NCBI GenBank assembly: GCA_903891375.1
Contig: CAITEL010000086.1
Location: 1 to 5,411, forward strand
Length of the DNA stretch: 5,411 bases
Reading direction: 5' to 3'
Origin: an uncultured Neisseriaceae bacterium
Lineage (GTDB): Bacteria > Pseudomonadota > Gammaproteobacteria > Burkholderiales > UBA11063
Shown here: piece after piece, positions 1 to 5,411 of the stretch
Layout: each line of letters begins with the position of its first letter
How positions within the stretch are numbered: position 1 is the stretch's first letter
The notes under the pieces: model-generated
The model's input: the letters and a program-made list of their open reading frames with translations, nothing else
The model's database searches: none
What the model was told of the DNA's origin: nothing
Made by a program: the position numbers and the translations under genes

Positions 1-655
1 CCGATCTCGCAGTTCCAGATGTGCCAATGGCTTCTACCCAATCATGTTTGGTAAACAAATGCTCCATAGCTTGAATTTTACCTTGAGCGGCAAAAATGGC
101 ATTATTAAAGTTTATCTCATTAAGTTCACCTTTAGGAAAGTAGCGGTTACTAAAAGTCACACACCCGATAGTAACACTTTCAAGAATTAATGGTTCATAA
201 CCATGACCAATTATAAACTCAGTAGAGCCACCGCCAATATCAATAACTAAGCGTTTTTCTTGGTTGTATGCTATAGAGTGCATTGCACCTATATAAATTA
301 ACCGAGCCTCTTCATTACCAGAAATAACCTCTATATCAAATCCCAAAACTATATTTGCTTTTAATATAAATTCGGCAGAATTTTTAGCTACACGCAGTGT
401 GGATGTTGCAACCACACGTACTTGATGTTTATTAAAACCAGCCAAGCGTTCTTTAAATTTAGCTAATGCGTTTAGTGCCGTTTCTTGTGATTCAGGTGTC
501 AGATTATTATTCGAATCAAGTCCAGCCGCAAGGCGTACGGTTTCTTTAATTTGATCGATAGGTTGAATCGTGTCATTCTCGGTAACTTTTGCAATTAATA
601 ATCGAAAGCTATTCGAACCTAAATCAACTGTAGCTAATAAACTTTTATTTGACAT
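1..655 (-). CDS. ppx: Ppx/GppA family phosphatase, N-terminal part (3' end outside window)
   Basis: This frame reads open from an ATG at 655 to the window edge, giving 218 codons of a family usually near 300 or 500 residues, so the C-terminal part is missing. Members hydrolyse polyphosphate from its ends (exopolyphosphatase) or the 5' gamma-phosphate of pppGpp, in the cytoplasm. Visible ASKHA-fold motifs are the first phosphate loop [13 protein letters not shown] (residues 10-22), [10 protein letters not shown] (112-121) with E116 aligning with the catalytic Glu121 of E. coli Ppx, the second phosphate loop DIGGGSTEF (139-147), and GTSGTA (211-216). By eye it mixes Ppx-like and GppA-like residues, so ppx versus gppA is not settled; the family itself is clear. 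The start overlaps the end of rpiA by 11 nt, which suggests translational coupling. Confidence 0.93.
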   Translation of the reverse strand, partial: MSNKSLLATVDLGSNSFRLLIAKVTENDTIQPIDQIKETVRLAAGLDSNNNLTPESQETALNALAKFKERLAGFNKHQVRVVATSTLRVAKNSAEFILKANIVLGFDIEVISGNEEARLIYIGAMHSIAYNQEKRLVIDIGGGSTEFIIGHGYEPLILESVTIGCVTFSNRYFPKGELNEINFNNAIFAAQGKIQAMEHLFTKHDWVEAIGTSGTARS

Positions 656-1325
656 ATGTTTCCCCATTTATAACATCAAGAGAACCATCCTTTTTAGCTA
701 AGAGAAGCACATCAGCCCCACGTTTGGCAAAAAGTCCATTTGTAACTACACCAACAATATTGTTTATTTTTGCCTCTAAGTCCATGGGTTGTGTAATATC
801 AAGGTTATGAATATCAAGAATAACATTGCCGTTATCCGTAACCACTCCAGTACGAAAATCTGGAGCACCATCAAGTTTTAATATTTCACGAGCAACATAA
901 CTTCGAGCCATCGGTATTACTTCAACAGGTAAGGGGAATGTGCCCAATTTTACTACATACTTTGATTCATCAGCAATGCAGATAAATTTACGAGCACAAG
1001 CAGCAATGATTTTTTCACGGGTGAGGGCTGCTCCGCCACCTTTTATCATTTCTAAATAATGGTTTATCTCATCAGCTCCATCAACATAGATATCGATAAT
1101 TCCCGAACTATTTAAATCTAGAATTGGGATATTATATTGTTTTAATAATGTGGCTGTTTGTTCTGAGCTAGGAATAGCGCCTTTTATATCATTTTTTCGA
1201 GTTGCCAATTTCTCAATAAAATACTTAACAGTACTGCCTGTTCCAACACCAACAATCATGCCATCTTCAATATATTTAATTGCAGACTCGCCAGCTAGTT
1301 GTTTCATTTGTTCAAGGTTTAACAT
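645..1325 (-). CDS. rpiA: Ribose-5-phosphate isomerase A
   Basis: RpiA interconverts ribose 5-phosphate and ribulose 5-phosphate in the non-oxidative pentose phosphate pathway, in the cytoplasm. The 226-residue protein is close to the 219 of E. coli RpiA and alignable throughout. Motifs are VGVGTGST (25-32, phosphate loop), DGADEIN (82-88) with the active-site aspartates D82 and D85, and [11 protein letters not shown] (95-105) with K95 and the likely catalytic base E104 (E. coli Glu103). SK at 121-122, [11 protein letters not shown] (130-140), VTDNGN (162-167) and RGAD (202-205) follow. The start at 1325 has a well-placed AAGGA and matches the family's N terminus. Its first 14 nt overlap the end of dxs and its last 11 nt overlap the ppx start, so it is probably co-translated with both. 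All key residues are present, so it should be active. Confidence is very high. Confidence 0.97.
   Translation of the reverse strand: MLNLEQMKQLAGESAIKYIEDGMIVGVGTGSTVKYFIEKLATRKNDIKGAIPSSEQTATLLKQYNIPILDLNSSGIIDIYVDGADEINHYLEMIKGGGAALTREKIIAACARKFICIADESKYVVKLGTFPLPVEVIPMARSYVAREILKLDGAPDFRTGVVTDNGNVILDIHNLDITQPMDLEAKINNIVGVVTNGLFAKRGADVLLLAKKDGSLDVINGETYVK
661..665 (-). promoter_or_regulatory. Ribosome binding site of ppx
   Basis: The minus strand reads GGGGA five bases before the ATG at 655. It lies inside the last codons of rpiA. It supports this ATG as the start and fits coupled translation of the two genes. Confidence 0.55.
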
Positions 1326-3186
1326 TAGATATTTCCTTTTCGATGAATTGTTGAATAGATGTTAAGATACCATTTTTATCAAGTCTACATAATTGTAGTA
1401 ATGTAGGTTGATCACCATGTTCGATAAATTCGTCGGCTATGCCTAAGTTGAGTGTTTTATTGGTAAAGCCAAGTTGCTGTGCTACTTGTAATACTGCGCT
1501 ACCTGCACCACCAGTGATGACATTTTCTTCAATTGTTACAATATATTGATGTGAGGCATACATCTCATGTATAAGCGCAGTGTCTAGTGGTTTTATAAAG
1601 CGCATATTACACAATGTTGCATTTAATTCTTTAGCAACTTCAAGTGCTGGATGAATCAGTGTACCAAAAGCTAAAATAGCAATCTTGCGCCCTGGATGGA
1701 TTATCTCACCTTTGCCAATAGGGAGGATAGTCATCTTTTCTTCTATTGTAGCTCCAATTCCAGTGCTTCGTGGATATCGAACAGCACATGGCTTATTAGT
1801 TTTATATGCAGTCCATAACATTTGGTAACATTCATTTTCATCTACAGGTGCCATTATTACCATATTTGGTATACAATTCAAATATGATAAATCAAATGCA
1901 CCAATATGTGTGGGGCCATCTGCACCAACAATGCCAGCTCTATCTATAGCAAACATAACAGGTAAATTCTGTAGGGCTACATCATGTATTAGTTGATCAT
2001 AGCCACGTTGTAAAAATGTAGAGTAAATTGCAACTATGGGTTTAATTCCTTGTGTAGCAACTCCTGCTGCGAATGTTATGGCATGTTGTTCTGCGATACC
2101 AACATCATAGAATTTGTCAGGATATGCTTTGGCAAATTCGACCATCCCAGAACCCTCTCGCATTGCTGGTGTTATTGCCAAAAAATCCATTTCGGTTTTT
2201 GCCATATCGCATAACCATTTACCAAATACTTGAGTATAGGTAAGTTTTGCGACACTTTTATTATTACTCATTCCTTCAAGTGGGTTAAATTTTGTGACTC
2301 CGTGATATCCAATGGGATTATTTTCTGCTAGTTTATATCCTTGACCTTTTTTGGTAACTATATGTAAAAATTGTGGGCCAGAGAGCTTTTTTATTTGTGT
2401 TAGTGTATCCACCAGCTCATCGAGGTCATGCCCATCAATTGGGCCAATGTAGTTAAATCCAAATTCTTCAAACATAGTGCTAGGCATTACCATACCTTTA
2501 ACATGCTCTTCTACTTTGTGAGCGATTTTTTGTACTGATGGCACTAGGCTGAGGGCTTTGTTTGCTGTTTGTTTTACCGTGTTATAAAATCTACCCGCAA
2601 GTATTTTAGACAGGTACTGGCTAATAGCCCCAACATTTTCGGAGATGGACATTTCATTGTCATTTAAAATAACGAGTAAATCAGAGTCAAGCCATCCTGC
2701 ATTATTTAATCCTTCAAAAGCAAGTCCAGCCGTCATTGAACCATCACCAATTATGGCTACAGCTTTATTGCTTTTTCCTTTGATTTTATTTGCTATGGAC
2801 ATACCAAGTGCGGCTGAAATAGAAGTGGAGGAGTGTCCAACCCCAAATGTATCATAAGGGCTTTCATCACGTTTAGGGAACCCGGCTAAACCGCCAAATT
2901 GCCTAAGACTTGGCATTTTGTTACGGCGACCAGTTAATATTTTATGCGAATAAGATTGATGTCCAACATCCCATACCAGTAAATCATCAGGAGTCTTATA
3001 TATATAATGTAGCGCAATAGAAAGTTCTATGCTTCCCAAGTTTGAGGCGAGATGCCCACCAGTACTACTAACATTTTCTATAATAAACTCTCGTAATTCT
3101 TTAGATAGCGGGTATAACAACGAGCGTTCCATATTACGTAAATCGCTAGGTGAATTAATTTTATCCAACAGAGGGTATAGAGTCAT
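1312..3186 (-). CDS. dxs: 1-Deoxy-D-xylulose-5-phosphate synthase
   Basis: Dxs condenses pyruvate and glyceraldehyde 3-phosphate, using thiamine diphosphate and Mg2+, to give DXP, the first step of the MEP isoprenoid pathway and a precursor for thiamine and pyridoxal phosphate. The 624 residues match the usual length (E. coli 620). The N-terminal TPP domain has H45 in [24 protein letters not shown] (73-88), [13 protein letters not shown] (116-128), and the diphosphate/Mg motif GDG (147-149) through N175-D-N177. The pyrimidine-binding domain has [13 protein letters not shown] (363-375), with catalytic glutamate E366, [10 protein letters not shown] (389-398), [13 protein letters not shown] (415-427) and YPR (471-473). 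The C-terminal domain has RFIKPLD (529-535) and [11 protein letters not shown] (553-563). The gene follows ispA after 19 nt and overlaps rpiA by 14 nt. The Shine-Dalgarno match is weak (GAG, 8 nt spacing). Nothing is missing, so full activity is expected. Confidence 0.98.
   Translation of the reverse strand: MTLYPLLDKINSPSDLRNMERSLLYPLSKELREFIIENVSSTGGHLASNLGSIELSIALHYIYKTPDDLLVWDVGHQSYSHKILTGRRNKMPSLRQFGGLAGFPKRDESPYDTFGVGHSSTSISAALGMSIANKIKGKSNKAVAIIGDGSMTAGLAFEGLNNAGWLDSDLLVILNDNEMSISENVGAISQYLSKILAGRFYNTVKQTANKALSLVPSVQKIAHKVEEHVKGMVMPSTMFEEFGFNYIGPIDGHDLDELVDTLTQIKKLSGPQFLHIVTKKGQGYKLAENNPIGYHGVTKFNPLEGMSNNKSVAKLTYTQVFGKWLCDMAKTEMDFLAITPAMREGSGMVEFAKAYPDKFYDVGIAEQHAITFAAGVATQGIKPIVAIYSTFLQRGYDQLIHDVALQNLPVMFAIDRAGIVGADGPTHIGAFDLSYLNCIPNMVIMAPVDENECYQMLWTAYKTNKPCAVRYPRSTGIGATIEEKMTILPIGKGEIIHPGRKIAILAFGTLIHPALEVAKELNATLCNMRFIKPLDTALIHEMYASHQYIVTIEENVITGGAGSAVLQVAQQLGFTNKTLNLGIADEFIEHGDQPTLLQLCRLDKNGILTSIQQFIEKEISNVKP
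1334..1338 (-). promoter_or_regulatory. Ribosome binding site of rpiA
   Basis: The minus strand carries AAGGA eight bases before the ATG at 1325, embedded in the final codons of dxs. This is one of the best Shine-Dalgarno matches in the window. It favours the start at 1325 over the internal Met at residue 7. Confidence 0.65.
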
Positions 3187-3194
3187 AATTTTTT

Positions 3195-3198
3195 CTCA
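3195..3198 (-). promoter_or_regulatory. Weak ribosome binding site of dxs
   Basis: The only purine-rich match before the ATG at 3186 is TGAG/GAGA with eight bases of spacing, in the 19-nt gap after the ispA stop. It is much weaker than the sites for rpiA and xseB. Re-initiation by ribosomes finishing ispA may therefore matter; that part is inference. Confidence 0.35.
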
Positions 3199-3205
3199 AA
3201 TAATT

Positions 3206-4192
3206 TTATTTGTTGCGATTGTACACTAAATCTACTAGGTAGAGTAAAAATTCTGCATTTAAATTTTTTTCAATAGTATACCCATTCATATGCACATAAC
3301 CTGTTTGTTGACAAATCACTGATGTACCACACGTATACAGCTTAGATTGTTGCTTCCATGTGGTTTGAATCTGTTCAAGTATACTTTTAATTTCTAAGTA
3401 CAACGTTTTAGCATACTTTTGCGAGTTTTCTAAACCAAGGATAGTGACATAAGTGGCTTTATGGTTAGTGGTGTCTTTATGTGCGGTTTTACCTAGATTA
3501 GACGTATCACTAGTAACATCGATAATATCATCAATTATTTGGAATAAAAGGCCTAATTTAATTGCAAAATCTTCTAATTTATTATAAGTTGATTCACTAA
3601 ATTGATTCGAAGCTAGGTATCCAGATAAAACTGCACATTTAATTAATGCCCCAGTTTTCATATTATGCATTTGTTGTAATTGTACTTGGGTTATAATTTT
3701 TCCTGTATTTAATAAATCAAGAGCCTGCCCACCAGCCATACCTTCTACTCCAGAAGACTTGGCTAGTAAATTGATGATTTTTAGTTTTGTATTGCTAGTT
3801 AAATCTAAAGCGTCATTACTTAACAGTTCAAAAGCTAAGCTTTGTAGAGCATCTCCAGCTAGTATGGCAGTAGCTTCATTGTATTTTACATGACATGTGG
3901 CTTGTCCACGACGTAAATCATCATTATCCATAGCAGGTAAGTCATCATGAATTAAAGAATAGCAATGAATAAACTCTACAGCAGTACTAACTTTTACTAA
4001 ACTATCAAGATTAGCCTCAAATATTAGACCAACAGCAATAGTTAATAAAGGACGTATTCTTTTACCGCCATTTAAACTCGAATAACGCATAGCATCAATT
4101 AATATAGTGAGGTTATTGTTATCTGCTAAAGCCTTATCAATAGCGATTTCTACATTTGTGAGTAGTTGTTTATGTAAAGACTCAGGCCTCAT
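3206..4192 (-). CDS. ispA: Farnesyl diphosphate synthase (polyprenyl synthetase family) with C-terminal insertion
   Basis: IspA builds geranyl and then farnesyl diphosphate from IPP and DMAPP in the cytoplasm, feeding undecaprenyl phosphate, quinone and haem O synthesis. Motifs are GGKRIRP (42-48, diphosphate binding), the first aspartate-rich motif DDLPAMD (83-89) followed by RRG (94-96), GMAGGQALDL (151-160), MKTG (178-181), and the second aspartate-rich motif FQIIDDIID (217-225). The residues before the first motif (CYSLIH, 77-82) match E. coli IspA, which favours a C15 product. At 328 residues it is about 30 longer than E. coli IspA (299). The excess lies in one place, about residues 283-313, just before the conserved C-terminal tail ending YNRNK. 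The start at 4192 overlaps the xseB stop by 11 nt. The family is certain; the effect of the insertion is unknown. Confidence 0.95.
   Translation of the reverse strand: MRPESLHKQLLTNVEIAIDKALADNNNLTILIDAMRYSSLNGGKRIRPLLTIAVGLIFEANLDSLVKVSTAVEFIHCYSLIHDDLPAMDNDDLRRGQATCHVKYNEATAILAGDALQSLAFELLSNDALDLTSNTKLKIINLLAKSSGVEGMAGGQALDLLNTGKIITQVQLQQMHNMKTGALIKCAVLSGYLASNQFSESTYNKLEDFAIKLGLLFQIIDDIIDVTSDTSNLGKTAHKDTTNHKATYVTILGLENSQKYAKTLYLEIKSILEQIQTTWKQQSKLYTCGTSVICQQTGYVHMNGYTIEKNLNAEFLLYLVDLVYNRNK
3254..3346 (-). other. In-frame insertion of about 31 codons near the ispA 3' end
   Basis: Aligned by eye with E. coli IspA, the protein matches up to about residue 282 and again over the last 13 or so residues (LLYLVDLVYNRNK against LEALADYIIQRNK). 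Between them are about 31 residues without a counterpart. They include two cysteines (C288, C294) and a run of small and polar residues (GTSVICQQTGYVHMNGYT). The reading frame is kept. The exact borders are uncertain by several codons because the flanking helix is poorly conserved. Confidence 0.6.
3276..3338. repeat. 63-bp imperfect inverted repeat inside ispA
   Basis: The hexamer GTATAC lies at both ends (3276-3281 and 3333-3338). Inside, ACAT (3294-3297) pairs with ATGT (3322-3325), and TTTGT (3304-3308) pairs with ACAAA (3311-3315) around a 2-nt centre. The two inner arms share one axis, while the outer hexamers are offset by about 5 nt. Pairing is broken by unpaired stretches, so this is a weak palindrome and may be partly chance. 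Confidence 0.35.
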
Positions 4193-4415
4193 TTATAGTT
4201 AGATCCTTTAGGGTGGCACTTTCTGGGTCTAATATTTTTATTTTTTGTTCAGCTTCGGTGAGCTTTGCTTGACAAAATTTAATTAAAGCGATTCCTTGTT
4301 GATATTTCTCGAGAGCAACATCCAAGGCAATTTCGTTACCTTCAATTTGGTTCACAATGAGTTCCAAATTTTCAATAGCTTTTTCGAAATTTTCAGGGGT
4401 TTTTGCTGTTGTCAT
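4182..4415 (-). CDS. xseB: Exodeoxyribonuclease VII small subunit
   Basis: XseB is the small regulatory subunit of exonuclease VII. Several copies bind the coiled-coil region of the large subunit XseA to form an enzyme that degrades single-stranded DNA from both ends into oligonucleotides, in mismatch repair and DNA damage tolerance. The 77-residue length is typical for the family (about 70-85). The family pattern is clear: FEKAIENLELIVNQIEGNE (10-28), then LEKYQQGIALIKFCQAKL (35-52) and AEQKIKIL (55-62), forming a two-helix hairpin. The tail (63-77) is acidic and probably disordered. No catalytic residues are expected in this subunit. The large-subunit gene xseA is not in the window and is often located elsewhere. 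The start at 4415 has a good Shine-Dalgarno site, and the 3' end overlaps ispA by 11 nt, as in the classical xseB-ispA-dxs cluster. Confidence 0.95.
   Translation of the reverse strand: MTTAKTPENFEKAIENLELIVNQIEGNEIALDVALEKYQQGIALIKFCQAKLTEAEQKIKILDPESATLKDLTINEA
4204..4208 (-). promoter_or_regulatory. Ribosome binding site of ispA
   Basis: AAGGA on the minus strand lies 11 bases before the ATG at 4192, inside the last codons of xseB. The spacing is longer than usual. With the 11-nt overlap of xseB and ispA, translational coupling is likely. Confidence 0.45.
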
Positions 4416-4420
4416 AATTA

Positions 4421-4425
4421 TCCTT
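4421..4425 (-). promoter_or_regulatory. Ribosome binding site of xseB
   Basis: AAGGA on the minus strand sits five bases before the ATG at 4415, within the 28-nt gap after the transporter stop codon. That gap contains no hairpin or T-run that would look like a terminator. Confidence 0.6.
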
Positions 4426-4443
4426 ATATTATTGAGAGATTAA

Positions 4444-5411
4444 TTAACGTATAGATTTAGTAAGTAGTATTAGTGCTATAAATATAGCAATACTAATTAA
4501 AAAATACATTAAAAAAGAATGTAAATAGATACTTTTGATTACAGTTAAAGATTGATGTGCTTTGGTTATAATGGAATCATTGGCAAGTAGTCCAGCTAGT
4601 TTACCACCAAAACCAATAGTAAGTAATGAGATTCCCATCATAACAGATGACAGATGTGCTGGTACTAATGTGCTTACCATCGAAAGGCTTGTTGGCGATA
4701 AACTTAACTCACCAATGGCCATTAAGGTATATGCTAAAACTATTATCCATATGCTTAAATAAGCATGGTGTAAATTAGCATACCATAATCCAATAGCAAT
4801 AATTAAGAACCCCAAAGCATTAAATAAAAACCCTAAACTAAATTTTGCAGGTATTGAAATAGAGTCACCTCGGGATTTTAAGAAACTCCATACTATATTG
4901 ATTAGTGGGCCAAAAATAATTATTCCCAGTGATTCAATAGCAGGGAAAGAGCTCGCAGGTGCATTCAAATGACATGTGCGTTCAATACACAGGCTTAATG
5001 AAAAAAACTGTTGAAAATTAATTGCCCAATAAAAAACGGCGAAGATAACTAAAAATAAAAATGCAATTAATTTAGTACGCTGTACACCACGATGTTTAAT
5101 GATGCAATAAGATATGAATGATAGGCAGAATACTGCAATTACAACATAATAAAAGATAGATAGAAACTCTGATTCTAATACATAATATGATATTACACCA
5201 AGAGCTATGATTCCAATCAAACTTGCGAAGTAATCGGAAAACTTGGGGTGTAATTTACGTTTGTCGACTAATTTGTATTTAAAAATACCAATAGAATAAA
5301 CAAAAACAGCCATAAAACCAGCAAATGCAGCAGAGTAAAAAGTTATTTGCCAACCAAAAAATTTAAGCAGATATCCGCCAAGGAAACTCCCACTAACAGC
5401 ACCCACATAGA
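4444..5411 (-). CDS. POT/PTR family proton-dependent peptide transporter, C-terminal part (5' end outside window)
   Basis: This inner-membrane protein belongs to the major facilitator POT (proton-coupled oligopeptide) family, whose members import di- and tripeptides with protons. About 321 codons are visible of an expected 450-500; the frame continues past the window edge, so roughly the first four membrane segments are absent. Counting from the Val codon at 5406, the first residues (GAVSGSFLGGYLLKFFGW) match the family's early-helix pattern followed by a conserved GW. The signature GELSLSPTSLSMVSTLVP (232-249) of transmembrane helix 10 is well kept, with its acidic residue E233. About nine further hydrophobic segments can be seen, near 25-41, 59-77, 83-102, 112-131, 157-175, 188-208, 213-233, 251-275 and 296-316. 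The helix-7 region reads YWAINFQQFF, lacking the Glu found there in many POTs. The substrate is unknown. It lies 28 nt upstream of xseB on the same strand. Confidence 0.88.
   Translation of the reverse strand, partial: YVGAVSGSFLGGYLLKFFGWQITFYSAAFAGFMAVFVYSIGIFKYKLVDKRKLHPKFSDYFASLIGIIALGVISYYVLESEFLSIFYYVVIAVFCLSFISYCIIKHRGVQRTKLIAFLFLVIFAVFYWAINFQQFFSLSLCIERTCHLNAPASSFPAIESLGIIIFGPLINIVWSFLKSRGDSISIPAKFSLGFLFNALGFLIIAIGLWYANLHHAYLSIWIIVLAYTLMAIGELSLSPTSLSMVSTLVPAHLSSVMMGISLLTIGFGGKLAGLLANDSIITKAHQSLTVIKSIYLHSFLMYFLISIAIFIALILLTKSIR

Noticed and set aside
1305..1307. Internal Met codon (residue 7) as an alternative rpiA start
   Set aside because: The start at 1325 has a well-placed AAGGA, and the residues before Met7 align with the N terminus of E. 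coli RpiA.
1150..1365. Plus-strand open frame of 71 codons
   Set aside because: It lies opposite rpiA and the end of dxs, shows no recognisable family pattern, and is explained as the antisense shadow of well-conserved genes.
2645..2857. Plus-strand open frame of 70 codons
   Set aside because: It is antisense to the conserved thiamine diphosphate-binding region of dxs and has no recognisable domain.
3029..3229. Plus-strand open frame of 66 codons
   Set aside because: It lies opposite the start of dxs and the end of ispA. Its sequence looks like antisense of those genes, with no domain of its own.
3232..3242. Small inverted repeat CTAC-TAG-GTAG near the end of ispA
   Set aside because: A 4-bp stem with a 3-nt loop and no following T-run is too weak to call a terminator, and it lies inside the coding region.
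3210..3245. Possible promoter for dxs (TACAAT with an upstream TTTACT on the minus strand)
   Set aside because: The spacer would be 19 nt and the -35 match is only four of six, inside AT-rich coding DNA where such matches arise by chance.
4562..4762. Plus-strand open frame of 66 codons
   Set aside because: It is antisense to the conserved helix-10 region of the POT transporter and has no independent support.
5404..5406. GTG codon as start of the transporter gene
   Set aside because: The frame stays open upstream to the window edge (a Tyr codon precedes it), and the protein at this point already matches an internal helix of the POT family, so the codon is an internal Val.

Overview
The window is a dense, AT-rich stretch of bacterial chromosome. 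All six genes are on the minus strand, so transcription runs from high to low coordinates. The core order xseB-ispA-dxs is a classical gammaproteobacterial arrangement, seen for example in Escherichia coli, and the proteins read as close relatives of their gammaproteobacterial counterparts. Low GC, heavy A/T use at third codon positions and a POT-type peptide permease suggest an AT-rich, possibly host-associated gammaproteobacterium (Francisella- or Legionella-like groups would fit). No species can be named from this sequence alone.

Layout in transcription order: the 3' part of a POT/PTR peptide transporter gene (4444-5411, cut by the window edge); xseB, exodeoxyribonuclease VII small subunit (4182-4415); ispA, farnesyl diphosphate synthase (3206-4192); dxs, 1-deoxy-D-xylulose-5-phosphate synthase (1312-3186); rpiA, ribose-5-phosphate isomerase A (645-1325); and the 5' part of a Ppx/GppA phosphatase gene (1-655, cut by the window edge). 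Three junctions overlap (11, 14 and 11 nt) and two have short gaps (19 and 28 nt). No terminator is visible, so the block from xseB to ppx probably forms one operon with translational coupling. Membership of the transporter gene is less certain.

Functionally, dxs makes the first intermediate of the MEP isoprenoid pathway and ispA makes farnesyl diphosphate from its products. rpiA belongs to the pentose phosphate pathway, which exchanges glyceraldehyde 3-phosphate, a Dxs substrate, with pentose phosphates. The Ppx/GppA protein would act on polyphosphate or pppGpp. xseB travels with ispA in many genomes without an obvious metabolic link.

The main irregularity is an in-frame extension of about 31 residues near the C terminus of IspA. 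Its DNA contains a 63-bp imperfect inverted repeat, which resembles in outline the palindromic elements known to insert in frame into genes of some intracellular bacteria. No new defence system, mobile element, CRISPR array or RNA gene was seen.
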